NCBI GenBank assembly: GCA_900470155.1
Contig: UBZT01000001.1
Location: 62,001-126,000 of the forward strand
DNA: 64,000 bases
Reading direction: 5' to 3'
Source: Hyphomicrobiales bacterium
GTDB taxonomy: Bacteria; Pseudomonadota; Alphaproteobacteria; Rhizobiales; Rhizobiaceae
Shown: positions 43,897 to 54,120 of the stretch, piece by piece
Numbering within the stretch: the stretch's first letter is position 1
Layout of the letters: the number at the start of each line of letters is the position of its first letter
Notes under the pieces: model-generated
The model's input: only the letters and a program-made list of their open reading frames with translations
Databases searched by the model: none
What the model was told of the DNA's origin: nothing
Position numbers and translations under genes: made by a program

Positions 43897-44694
43897 ATGT
43901 CCGAAATCTCCAACACACTCGTCGAAAAAGCCATCTCGGTTGGTCCCACAGGCGACGAACGCGAGATCGCGACCATCCTTCGGCCCGTCACAAGCCCTGT
44001 CGAAAAGCCAGCATTGGTCTGGCTCGGCGGCTATCGGTCCGACATGGCCGGCACCAAGGCGATCGAGATGGACATGTTCGCCGCCGAACACGGACTTCAG
44101 GCAATCCGCTTCGACTATTCCGGGCACGGCCTGTCGGGCGGCGAATTTCGCCAGGGTACGATCTCGCGCTGGACGGAAGAGGCGCTGGCGGTGATTTCGG
44201 CGTCTGCCGCCAAACGGGTGATCCTGGTCGGCTCGTCGATGGGCGGCTGGATTGCGCTCAGGGTCATCCAGGAAGCACGTCGTCTCGGCCTGCCCTTCGA
44301 GGTTGCCGGCCTGGTACTGATCGCGCCGGCGCCCGATTTCACCGTCGACCTGATCGAGCCGCATCTGTCGGAGGCGGAAAAACAATCGCTGGCCGAGCGC
44401 GGCTATTTCGAGGAACCCTCCGAATACAGCCCCGAGCCGAATATCTTCACCCGCGCCCTGATCGAGGACGGTCGGTCAAACCGCGTCCTGACCGGGATGA
44501 TCGAGACCGGTTGCCCGGTGCATATCCTGCAGGGCATGAAGGATCCGGACGTGCCTTACAAGCATGCCCTTAAGCTGATGGAATTCCTGCCGGCGGACGA
44601 TGTCGTCCTGACCCTCGTGCGCGATGGCGACCACCGCCTGTCGCGGCCAGAGGATATTGCGCGGATGAAGGCAGCAATTGCCGCCATGATCTGA
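43897..44694 (+). CDS. Alpha/beta hydrolase
   Basis: A 265-residue hydrolase. WLGGYRSDMAG forms the oxyanion hole region, RFDYSGHGLSGG is typical, VGSSMGGWIAL holds the nucleophile serine, and GDHRLSRPEDI the catalytic histidine. AAGGAG is eight bases before the ATG. Likely a serine esterase or thioesterase of unknown substrate. It is divergent from infC. Confidence 0.92.
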   Translation: MSEISNTLVEKAISVGPTGDEREIATILRPVTSPVEKPALVWLGGYRSDMAGTKAIEMDMFAAEHGLQAIRFDYSGHGLSGGEFRQGTISRWTEEALAVISASAAKRVILVGSSMGGWIALRVIQEARRLGLPFEVAGLVLIAPAPDFTVDLIEPHLSEAEKQSLAERGYFEEPSEYSPEPNIFTRALIEDGRSNRVLTGMIETGCPVHILQGMKDPDVPYKHALKLMEFLPADDVVLTLVRDGDHRLSRPEDIARMKAAIAAMI

Positions 44695-44856
44695 CGATTG
44701 ATCTCGATAATTTTCGGGAACCTTCGGCCCCCATCCTGGTTAGATGTGTCGCATTTTAACCATACTCACGGAATTGCGTCGGCTTGCCCGCCGGCGCGAT
44801 TGACTCACACCCCCTGAAAATCTTAACTTTTCGTTAACGATACAGGGGACAGTTTC

Positions 44857-45474
44857 ATGATGAACGGTTCGCGCGCCATCAAGGCGCTGCTCATCGCGGT
44901 GGCGGTTATGGCACCGGCTGATTTCGGCTATGGCGCGCCGAAGCCCCTCAATTCCATGATCACCGGCAGCGTCACCTCGCAGCCGATCGGTCACTACGAA
45001 TTCTGCAAGGCCAATCCTGCGGAATGCGCCGTGCGCAGCCGTGCGGCCTCCGTGCCCAAGGTCACCGATCATGGCTGGAGCGTCATCAGCGAGATCAATG
45101 CCACGGTCAATCATTCGATCACACCGATGACCGACCTCGAAATCTACGGCCGCGACGAAGTCTGGGTCTACCCGACCGATGTCGGCGATTGCGAGGATTT
45201 CGTCCTGTTGAAGCGCCGCAAGCTGATGTCTGCCGGGTTTTCGGCCGCCGACCTGTTGATAACAGTTGTCCGCAAGCCGGACGGCGAAGGTCATGCCGTT
45301 CTGACCGTGCGTACCCAGTCGGGCGATTTCATCCTCGACAACCTCAATGACCAGGTGAAGCTGTGGAGCGAAACGCGCTACACCTATCTGAAGCGCCAGG
45401 CGAGCTATGATACCGGCCGCTGGGTAACCATCGAAAACGGCAATGCAGACGTGCTGGTCGGCGCGCTGCGCTAA
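44857..45474 (+). CDS. Transglutaminase-like cysteine peptidase (BTLCP family)
   Basis: A 205-residue exported protein with a signal peptide ending near GYGAP and the catalytic triad Cys in VGDCEDFVLLK, His in GEGHAVLTV and Asp in FILDNLND. BTLCP family members include LapG, which cleaves an adhesin in the periplasm, but no LapD partner is adjacent. Its stop overlaps the stop of the convergent MFS gene by two bases. Confidence 0.9.
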   Translation: MMNGSRAIKALLIAVAVMAPADFGYGAPKPLNSMITGSVTSQPIGHYEFCKANPAECAVRSRAASVPKVTDHGWSVISEINATVNHSITPMTDLEIYGRDEVWVYPTDVGDCEDFVLLKRRKLMSAGFSAADLLITVVRKPDGEGHAVLTVRTQSGDFILDNLNDQVKLWSETRYTYLKRQASYDTGRWVTIENGNADVLVGALR

Positions 45475-46715
45475 GCAGATTGCGGCTGTGGCCTCAGGTC
45501 AAGCCTGACCAGCGCCAGCATGGCGACGGTCGAAATGGTCGCGACAAGCACCAGACAGCCGAGCGCTGTGGCCGGGCCCAGTCTCTCATTCAGCCATATG
45601 ATCGAAAACGGCGCTGCCGCCGACAGCACCATGCGGATGCCGGAGAGCGCGCCGGTACGGCGGCCGTAGCCGTCGGGACCGAAATAGTGCAGCGGCAGCA
45701 TGCCGCGCACGATCGAGGTCAGTCCCTGCCCGATCCCGTAGACAACGGCAAAGGCAAAAATTGCGATCGGCCAGGGCTCGACCACGGTCAGGCAAAGAAG
45801 CACCATGGCAAGCGTGATCGCAACTGCGGCGATGATCGCCGTCAGTGGTGGCGAAAACAGGCTGCGGCGAACATATTCGACCAGCCGGGCGCCGACCTGC
45901 GACGGGCCGATGAAACTTGCGGCAAAGGTGGCCGTGGCGGCGGCAAAGCCGAGATCGCCGAGCAGGACCAGCAGGGCAGCACCGATCGCCGACATGACAA
46001 AACCGCCACCGGCAAAGCTTATCGCCATCAAGACCATCGGCCGCCGGTCCGTGGCCGCCGACCGATCCGCCGGCCGTTGGCCCATATCCGGACTGACGGT
46101 CTTCGTCTCGTGGGTATTTTCCGGAAGACGCTTCGGCCCGACCACCCGAATATCGCCCTGAACACCCTTCGGCATCGCGAGATGGATCGGCAAGGCGATC
46201 AAAAGGTTCATCGCGGCCAGCACGAGATAGACATCGCGCCAGCTCATCCATGTCAGGAGCCATTGCAACAGCGGCCAGAAGATCGTTGAGGCAAAGCCGG
46301 CAATCAGCGTCACCAGGGTGATTTCGGCGCGGGCCTTTCGGCCATACCGCTGGGCGAGCGCCGCAAACCCTGCGTCATACTGCACGGCGATCGCGACGAA
46401 TTCGGCGGCCAGCGCAATCGCGGCGAACTGCCAGGCATTCTGCATCAGGGCGAGCAGGACCAGCGACAACGCGGCCAATAGCGATCCGAGGCTCATCACG
46501 AGCCGCGCACCGAAGCGGTCAATCTGGCGACCGACGATCGGGGCCGAGACGGCACCGGCCAGCAGACCCAGCGAAAAAATGGCAAAGACAAAACTTTCGT
46601 CCCAGCCGAATTCGCCGGCAATCTCCGGTGCCAGAACGGAAAATGAGTAATAGAGCGTCCCGTAACCGATGGTCATGGAGACGCCCAGACCGATGGTCGC
46701 GGGAGACAGCTTCAT
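45471..46715 (-). CDS. MFS transporter
   Basis: A 414-residue protein with about 12 hydrophobic helices and the MFS loop motif GRQIDRFGARLVMSLG near residue 65. A short soluble linker (about 195-235) divides the two halves, rich in Thr, Glu and Asp. The substrate is unknown. It converges with the transglutaminase-like gene, the stops overlapping. Confidence 0.92.
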   Translation of the reverse strand: MKLSPATIGLGVSMTIGYGTLYYSFSVLAPEIAGEFGWDESFVFAIFSLGLLAGAVSAPIVGRQIDRFGARLVMSLGSLLAALSLVLLALMQNAWQFAAIALAAEFVAIAVQYDAGFAALAQRYGRKARAEITLVTLIAGFASTIFWPLLQWLLTWMSWRDVYLVLAAMNLLIALPIHLAMPKGVQGDIRVVGPKRLPENTHETKTVSPDMGQRPADRSAATDRRPMVLMAISFAGGGFVMSAIGAALLVLLGDLGFAAATATFAASFIGPSQVGARLVEYVRRSLFSPPLTAIIAAVAITLAMVLLCLTVVEPWPIAIFAFAVVYGIGQGLTSIVRGMLPLHYFGPDGYGRRTGALSGIRMVLSAAAPFSIIWLNERLGPATALGCLVLVATISTVAMLALVRLDLRPQPQSA

Positions 46716-46798
46716 GCGAACCCAGTTAGTTCAGTTGGATGGCAGCCAGATGACATCCTGCCTGCCCGCCAACGTCAACCTCGACGTCAGCCCGGACC

Positions 46799-47782
46799 TT
46801 ATCCATGCCCGATCAGCACACCGGCGGCCAGCACCAGTGAACCCCCGAGCACGACCTGCATGGCGGCCCGCCAGAACGGCGTCTCCATATAGCGGTTCTG
46901 GATGAAGGCAATCGCCCAGAGTTCGAAGAACACCACCACTGCCGCCGTCACCGTTGCCGTCCAGAAATGCGGTATGAGATAGGGCAGCGCATGGCCAAGC
47001 CCGCCAAGCGCCGTCATGATGCCGGAGGCAAGGCCACGCTTGATCGGCGAGCCACGGCCAGACAGCTTGCCGTCATCGTGCGCGGCTTCGGTGAAGCCCA
47101 TCGAGATGCCGGCGCCGACGGAGGCGGACAGACCGACCAGGAATGTCTGCCAGGTGTCGCCGGTGGCAAAGGCTGCGGCAAAGATCGGCGCCAAGGTCGA
47201 GACCGAGCCATCCATCAATCCGGCCAGGCCCGGCTGGACATAGGTCAGGATGAACTGGCGGCGAACCGTGTCGTCCTCTTCGACCCTTGCACCGCCGGAG
47301 ACATGTTTTTCCTCCAGCATGGCGGCGGTCTCTTCATGACCTTCTTCGGCCAGCGCCAGATCGCCGAGCAGCTTGCGGATCCCGGCATCCGATGTACGCT
47401 GCACGGCCGTATGATAGAAACGGGCAGCCCCCTCTTCCATGCGTTCCGCTTCGGCGCGGATCTGCGCCAACGTCTGGCTCTTGCGCAGCCAGTCCGGCTT
47501 TCGATCGTAGAACCCGCGGACATGCTCGCGACGGATCAGCGGAATACGCTCGCCGAAGCGCTCGCGATGCATTGCGATCAGCATGTTGCGGTGACCGTGC
47601 TCGACCTCGGCCATATCCTCGAAGACCTTGGCCGATTGCGGAAAATCGGCGCGCAACTGGTCGGCATAGGCCAGATAGATACGCGCATCGTCTTCTTCCG
47701 ACGAAATCGCCAGACCGAGGATCTCCTGCTCGCTCAGGCTGTCGAAGGGCCTTTTGGCCGATGCAAAGGCAGACAATTTCAT
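46799..47782 (-). CDS. mbfA: Membrane-bound ferritin-like iron exporter
   Basis: A 327-residue fusion. The N-terminal ferritin-like domain (about 10-165) carries EEDDARIYLAYAD, EVEHGHRNML and EEGHEETAAML, which hold di-iron ligands; the C-terminal VIT1/CCC1-like domain has three to four hydrophobic helices. This is the MbfA architecture known from Rhizobiales, which exports iron and protects against peroxide. The start at 47782 is chosen because AAAAGG is nine bases upstream; an ATG at 47791 is also in frame. A perfect iron control element lies 14 bases upstream. Confidence 0.9.
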   Translation of the reverse strand: MKLSAFASAKRPFDSLSEQEILGLAISSEEDDARIYLAYADQLRADFPQSAKVFEDMAEVEHGHRNMLIAMHRERFGERIPLIRREHVRGFYDRKPDWLRKSQTLAQIRAEAERMEEGAARFYHTAVQRTSDAGIRKLLGDLALAEEGHEETAAMLEEKHVSGGARVEEDDTVRRQFILTYVQPGLAGLMDGSVSTLAPIFAAAFATGDTWQTFLVGLSASVGAGISMGFTEAAHDDGKLSGRGSPIKRGLASGIMTALGGLGHALPYLIPHFWTATVTAAVVVFFELWAIAFIQNRYMETPFWRAAMQVVLGGSLVLAAGVLIGHG

Positions 47783-47795
47783 CGCCGTCATCCTT

Positions 47796-47812
47796 TTTAG
47801 AATTATTCTAAA
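47796..47812 (-). promoter_or_regulatory. Iron control element (Irr box) of mbfA
   Basis: TTTAGAATTATTCTAAA is a perfect 17-base palindrome around a central base and fits the iron control element consensus TTTRGAAYNRTTCYAAA. In Rhizobiales, Irr binds such sites under low iron and represses mbfA. Here the box overlaps the 5' untranslated region, close to the start codon. Regulation by Irr is inferred from the motif and gene. Confidence 0.85.
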
Positions 47813-47969
47813 TAGCTAGCGCAGAGGCCCTGCGAGGTCAAGTCGCAGGCCATCCGGTTTGACCAAAGCACCAAGATCGGTGAAACAGGGGCGGCAAGAC
47901 GCCGGGCAGACGGCGCCGACGGAGCGCCGCATGGACTGTTCACTACAGGCGCGGACAAGGAGATCAGGC

Positions 47970-49695
<1,726 letters not shown>

Positions 49696-49721
49696 GCCCC
49701 GACTGCTATCTTGACGTTTGC

Positions 49722-49746
49722 GACGGCCCGCCCAAAGCGGGCCGTC
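49722..49746 (+). terminator. Terminator after the DctP gene
   Basis: GACGGCCCGC and GCGGGCCGTC form a ten-base-pair stem around CCAAA, 27 bases past the stop. The downstream U-tract is short. Confidence 0.65.
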
Positions 49747-49751
49747 TGCGT

Positions 49752-50747
49752 TTATCGGACGCTGTCGAGGAAATCCGCGATCCGGCCTGCGACTTCATCA
49801 TGCACGGCCCGCCGATCGACGCCCGCCGCATCGCGGAACAGGTCCGGCGACAATTGCGTTCCGACTTTCGAGCCTTCCGGCAGGAAGGTGTAATGACCTA
49901 TTCCACCCGTGATGATCTCGAGTGCACTGCCTTCAATGTGGCTGGCCAGCCAGTCGCAGCACTCGGATGGCGGCGCCACGTCATCGGCATCGCCGCCGAT
50001 GACAATGACCGGGCGATACATGGCTGCAAGGCTCTCCACATCAAAACCGAGCACAGAGCGCCCCGGCGCGATGGCGACCGCGCTACGAAACCTCGGATCG
50101 GAAAAGTCGGAGCGCCGGCGCGCCCAGGACGTGCGGAAAACCGGATTGGCCTGCAGCCTGGGCAGTTGATCGGCGAGATCGGGAAACTCGCGGGGACCTC
50201 GGACCGGGCTCTTGACCGGATTGTCCGGTTCGAACTGCGAATAGGCGACACGGGCGCCGACCAGCTGCAGCGCGGTATAGCCACCGGCGGAGAAGCCCGC
50301 GACATGGGCGCGGTCATCGATCGTCCCGCCCAGTGCGCGACGCCAGGCTGGATCGTCCAGCAGCGCGACAAGATCGGCTGCGCGTTCCCACAGGCACAGG
50401 AACCCCTCGGCCCGGTAGCGCTCGCTGCCGGTATGACCATGATGATCGACGGCAAGGGCGACATATCCGCGCTCCGCCAGCCGATGCGCCAGCCAGGCCA
50501 TGGCGGACGCACTTGCACCACTGCCATGCGACAGCAGTACCAGCGGCTGCGATCTTTCGCTCACAGCGATCGGCGCGTCCCGCGCCACAGGCTCCTGCCT
50601 GAACCACGACGCTGCGGTCGGAACCTCGGCTTTCGCGCCCTTTGCGGCGGGATACCAGACCGTCCAGGACAGCGGCCTGATGCCGGACCCATCCCAGTTC
50701 TGCCGGGTCGCATCGAAGCTCTGGCCTTCCCTATAGCCGACCGTCAT
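49752..50747 (-). CDS. Alpha/beta hydrolase (dienelactone hydrolase/PAF-acetylhydrolase-like)
   Basis: A 331-residue cytoplasmic hydrolase without signal peptide. WTVWYPAAKGAKAE, VLLSHGSGASASAMAWLAH and HVAGFSAGGYTALQL (nucleophile serine) are followed by GGIGHYTFLPE with the histidine. It is a paralogue of the secreted hydrolase at 52128, sharing motif order and the WYPAA and SHGSG signatures. A HDAC-like gene lies just upstream on the same strand with 69 bases between. Confidence 0.87.
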   Translation of the reverse strand: MTVGYREGQSFDATRQNWDGSGIRPLSWTVWYPAAKGAKAEVPTAASWFRQEPVARDAPIAVSERSQPLVLLSHGSGASASAMAWLAHRLAERGYVALAVDHHGHTGSERYRAEGFLCLWERAADLVALLDDPAWRRALGGTIDDRAHVAGFSAGGYTALQLVGARVAYSQFEPDNPVKSPVRGPREFPDLADQLPRLQANPVFRTSWARRRSDFSDPRFRSAVAIAPGRSVLGFDVESLAAMYRPVIVIGGDADDVAPPSECCDWLASHIEGSALEIITGGIGHYTFLPEGSKVGTQLSPDLFRDAAGVDRRAVHDEVAGRIADFLDSVR

Positions 50748-50816
50748 GCCTCACCTTCGCGGAGGAAGTCATTCGAGTGGAAGAGGCTGCGACGCTCCCT
50801 TGCGGTCATCCTGTCG

Positions 50817-51845
50817 TCAGCCCTCCAGGCCCTTCAGCACATTGGCGACATTGAGCCCGATTTCCGGCACGCCATAGCCGCCCTCCATCAGGGTCAGGAC
50901 GGGTATGCCGGTCTTGGCGATCATCTCGCCCATGCGGATATAGTCCGGTGTCTTCAACTTGAAGAAGCTGATCGGGTCCTGCTCGAATGTGTCGACCCCC
51001 AGAGAGACGACAATGACGTCGGCGCCATAGGTCTTGATGCGCTGGAGCGCATCGGCCAGTGCCGCCGACCAGGCGTCGAACGGCGTGCCCGACGGCAGCG
51101 GATAATTGGCGTTCAGCCCCTCGCCCGGCCCTTCGCCGGTCTCGTCGGCATAACCGAGGAAATAGGGAAAGGCGTTGGCCGGTTCGCCATGCAATGAGGC
51201 AAAAAAGATATCGTCGCGGCGATAGGTGATGTCCTGGGTGCCATTGCCATGGTGGAAATCGACATCGAGGATGGCGACCTTGCGGGCACCGAGATCGAGC
51301 AGACGCTGGGCGGCGACAGCGGCGTTGTTGATGAAACAATAACCGCCGAACAGATCGAAGCCCGCATGATGTCCGGGCGGGCGGCAGAGCGAGAAGGCAA
51401 AGCGGTTGCCGGCATTCAGCCAGTCGGCTCCCGACAGCGCGACATCCATCGAAGCGATCGTCGCCTCATAGGTGCCGCCGGAAATCGCGGTCTCGGCCGA
51501 ATTGGCATAGTAACCGAGCGCGCCGTCGATATGGTTGGGCACCCGGGAGATCTGGCTGCGTCGGCATGGAAACGAGGTCGCTATGGCCTCGCCCTGAAAG
51601 CCGGCCGCCTGCCACCGCTGCCAGCAGGTGGCGAGGAAATCGAGATAGCCGGCGTGATGCACCTTCAGCGCCGTGTCCAGCCCGTGTTCGGCTGGCCCCT
51701 CGACATCGGTGAAGCCGGCATCCTTGACGGCGGCCAGGATCCATTCGGCCCGGAACGGGCCCTCGAACGGTTTGACCAGCAGGCCGCCATGCAACTCGGT
51801 CCTTGCATCGCGAAGCCTGTGTTTTTCCGAATAGAAGACGCGCAT
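50817..51845 (-). CDS. Histone-deacetylase-family (acetylpolyamine amidohydrolase-like) protein
   Basis: A 342-residue arginase/deacetylase-fold enzyme. Zinc and active-site motifs are SLCRPPGHHAGFDLFGGYCF, ILDVDFHHGNGTQDI and EGGYGVPEIG. In bacteria this group deacetylates polyamines or other small acetylated amines. The two flanking alpha/beta hydrolases may act in the same pathway, but no polyamine gene is visible here. Confidence 0.92.
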   Translation of the reverse strand: MRVFYSEKHRLRDARTELHGGLLVKPFEGPFRAEWILAAVKDAGFTDVEGPAEHGLDTALKVHHAGYLDFLATCWQRWQAAGFQGEAIATSFPCRRSQISRVPNHIDGALGYYANSAETAISGGTYEATIASMDVALSGADWLNAGNRFAFSLCRPPGHHAGFDLFGGYCFINNAAVAAQRLLDLGARKVAILDVDFHHGNGTQDITYRRDDIFFASLHGEPANAFPYFLGYADETGEGPGEGLNANYPLPSGTPFDAWSAALADALQRIKTYGADVIVVSLGVDTFEQDPISFFKLKTPDYIRMGEMIAKTGIPVLTLMEGGYGVPEIGLNVANVLKGLEG

Positions 51846-52127
51846 TGCTGTTCCCCACCTGGCGAACCATCGTCCGCTCTTTCATTTTGCTCAACCTAGC
51901 GTCAGCCCCTTCGGATCGGCAAGGGACGTGCGGATATTTCCGATCGTCGGACCAGAAATTGTCGCAAGGCGCAGCCCGAGCAGACGGTCGCCCGAATGCC
52001 GTCATTCGGCACAAGGCCAGCCCGAAGACTGAATCGTGATCAAGGACGTGCTCGATCGCGATCTTGGGCGTCCCGGACACCGATCCGGCGTGAAACATCC
52101 TCCTTCTCCAACGCGAACGAGGTTCCC

Positions 52128-53240
52128 ATGCGTTCCATCTTTACGATCCCTGGCCTTACAATCCCTGGCCTTACAATTCCTGGCCTTGCCATGCTCACCC
52201 TTGCGCTCGTCGGCGGCACCGCCTTTGCCGGCCAAGCTGTCGGCGTTCAAACGCTTGCCATCACAGCCCCTGCCCGCGAAAGACCGCTCGCCGTCACCGT
52301 CTGGTATCCGGCAGCATCTGGCGGTCACCGCATGTCTGTCGGCGACAACCGCATCTTCGAGGGCACCGAGGTGCTGCGCGACGCCCTGCCTGCCAAGGGC
52401 GGGTTTCCGCTCATTCTCCTGTCGCACGGCTCCGGCTCGCGCGCCCTCGGCATGGCCTGGATCGCAACGGCGCTCGCCGAGGCAGGCTTTGTCGTCGCCG
52501 GTCCCGACCATCCCGGCACGACAAGTGGCGATTCCACCCCCGAAGCGACACCGAAAATCTGGGAGCGAACGGCCGATCTCTCCGCCGTGCTCGACAGCGT
52601 CAGCACGGATCCGATATGGCGCGGCGTGGTCGATCCGGCCAAGGTGGGCGTGCTCGGCTTTTCGCTGGGCGGCACGGCGGCGATGGAAATCGCCGGCGCA
52701 AGGGCAAGTCTCGATGCCTACGTTGCCTATTGCGACAGCCATCCCGCGATGATGGATTGCCGCTGGTTCAAAGGCGGGCGCGGTTTCGTCGATGACGAAG
52801 AAATCAAGGTGCCGCCGCTCGACCTGCGCAGCGTGGATCGTCAGCGCTTCGAACAGTCCAACCGCGATCCGCGCGTCAAAGCGGCCGTGCTGGTCGATCC
52901 GGGCCTTGCGACCGCCTACACGCCGGCAAGCCTCGCCGCGATCGACATCCCGCTTGCCTTCGTCAATCTCGGCAGCACCGGCCAGATTCCCATCGCCGTA
53001 CTGGCCGATGCGCTGGCAACCAAAATTGCCGGCGCGACCTATGAACGGATCGAGAAGGCCGACCATTTCAGCTTCCTGCCGCTCTGCAAGCCCGGCTCCG
53101 GTGCCATGCTGAAGCAGATTGGCGAACCGGATCCGATCTGCGACGAGAGCCCCGAGCGGTCGCGCGCCGATATCCATGCAGAAGTCGCGGACCATATCGG
53201 GCAAGCCTTTGCACGCATGCTCAAGGACGGGGCCGAGTGA
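52128..53240 (+). CDS. Secreted alpha/beta hydrolase with repeat in signal peptide
   Basis: A 370-residue hydrolase with a signal peptide (about 1-34, ending GGTAFA). Its first part contains three five-residue units (IPGLT, IPGLT, IPGLA) encoded by a 15-base tandem repeat. The mature enzyme has VTVWYPAASGGH, ILLSHGSGSRALGMAWIA, VGVLGFSLGGTAAMEIAGA and KADHFSFLPL. It is a paralogue of the cytoplasmic hydrolase at 49752. Its mature part is rich in Cys at the end (CKPG, ICDE), perhaps a disulphide. Confidence 0.88.
   Translation: MRSIFTIPGLTIPGLTIPGLAMLTLALVGGTAFAGQAVGVQTLAITAPARERPLAVTVWYPAASGGHRMSVGDNRIFEGTEVLRDALPAKGGFPLILLSHGSGSRALGMAWIATALAEAGFVVAGPDHPGTTSGDSTPEATPKIWERTADLSAVLDSVSTDPIWRGVVDPAKVGVLGFSLGGTAAMEIAGARASLDAYVAYCDSHPAMMDCRWFKGGRGFVDDEEIKVPPLDLRSVDRQRFEQSNRDPRVKAAVLVDPGLATAYTPASLAAIDIPLAFVNLGSTGQIPIAVLADALATKIAGATYERIEKADHFSFLPLCKPGSGAMLKQIGEPDPICDESPERSRADIHAEVADHIGQAFARMLKDGAE
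52146..52190 (+). repeat. 15-base tandem repeat in signal-peptide coding region
   Basis: Units at 52146-52160 and 52161-52175 are identical and 52176-52190 differs at three positions. Each encodes five residues, so slippage would lengthen or shorten the signal peptide in frame. Confidence 0.85.
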
Positions 53241-53332
53241 CAACCCGCAAGCGGCATGGCGGCCCTGGCGGTCGCCATGTGTTCCAATATCCCCGCTTAG
53301 ACACTTGACGTTTTCAATCTCTGCGCTTTTTT

Positions 53333-53348
53333 GGAAACGATCGTTTCC
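53333..53348. promoter_or_regulatory. Palindromic operator before the TetR gene
   Basis: GGAAACGATCGTTTCC is a perfect 16-base palindrome 20 bases upstream of the TetR ATG, downstream of a TTGACG -35-like box at 53305. It fits a TetR autoregulatory site. Confidence 0.6.
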
Positions 53349-53367
53349 TATTTGATTGGCGCAGCCG

Positions 53368-53979
53368 ATGACCGCTTCTGAAACCGCAGCCCGCTCTCCC
53401 GGACGCCCGCGCGAATTCGACATGACTGTCGCGCTCGACGCGGCAATCCGGATATTTTCGGAAAAGGGCTATCACGGCACCTCGATCAGCGAATTGAAGG
53501 CGGCCATGGGCCTGACCGCCGGCAGCATCTACAAGGCGTTTCGCGACAAGCGCGACGTGTTCATCGCCGCCTATGATCGCTACAAGCAGGTCCGCGCCGA
53601 TCTGCTCGACGAGGCGCTGGCTTCGGCCTGCAATGGTCGCGAAAAGGTGTCGCGCGTGATCGGGTTCTACGCCATGGCCGCCTGTGGCGAGACCGGCCGG
53701 CGCGGCTGCCTGGCGATCGGGGCCGCCGTCGAGCTGACCCTGTCGGATCCGGCGATCGCCGAGCGCGTCAGCCTGCATAACGAGCGGCTTGTAGTGCGGC
53801 TCGAGGGTTTCATCCGCGAAGGCCAGGCCGATGGCTCGATCCGTGCCGACCTTGCGCCTGCCCCGACGGCCCTCGCCCTGTTTTCCTATCTCCAGGGCAT
53901 TCGCATCGCCGGCAAGACCGCCGCACTCGAAGCCCAGACGCTCGCCTCGGCCGAAGCCGTGCTCAGACTGCTCGACTGA
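53368..53979 (+). CDS. TetR-family transcriptional regulator
   Basis: A 203-residue TetR regulator with the helix-turn-helix (about 15-60) in ALDAAIRIFSEKGYHGTSI and MGLTAGSIYKAFRDKRDVF. The ATG at 53368 is chosen; a TTG upstream is in frame. It precedes a frameshifted MFS transporter on the same strand, the usual TetR/efflux pair. The stem before it, GGAAACGATCGTTTCC, is probably its operator. Confidence 0.92.
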   Translation: MTASETAARSPGRPREFDMTVALDAAIRIFSEKGYHGTSISELKAAMGLTAGSIYKAFRDKRDVFIAAYDRYKQVRADLLDEALASACNGREKVSRVIGFYAMAACGETGRRGCLAIGAAVELTLSDPAIAERVSLHNERLVVRLEGFIREGQADGSIRADLAPAPTALALFSYLQGIRIAGKTAALEAQTLASAEAVLRLLD

Positions 53980-54120
53980 CAGACGGCTTGCTGCTTAAGC
54001 GCCCGCCAAGTCCGTCTGGCCTGGGTCGCCTAGTTTGTCCGACTTGCTCATCTGGTCCACCCTTTGCCGCAATTTTCCGCGCCGCCCCTCGTTCGCCTTT
54101 TCCTCCCAAGGATACCTTCG

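Noticed and set aside
52002-53423. Open frame of 473 codons on the minus strand
   Set aside because: It lies opposite the secreted hydrolase, which has a signal peptide, catalytic motifs and a ribosome site; the antisense product has none.
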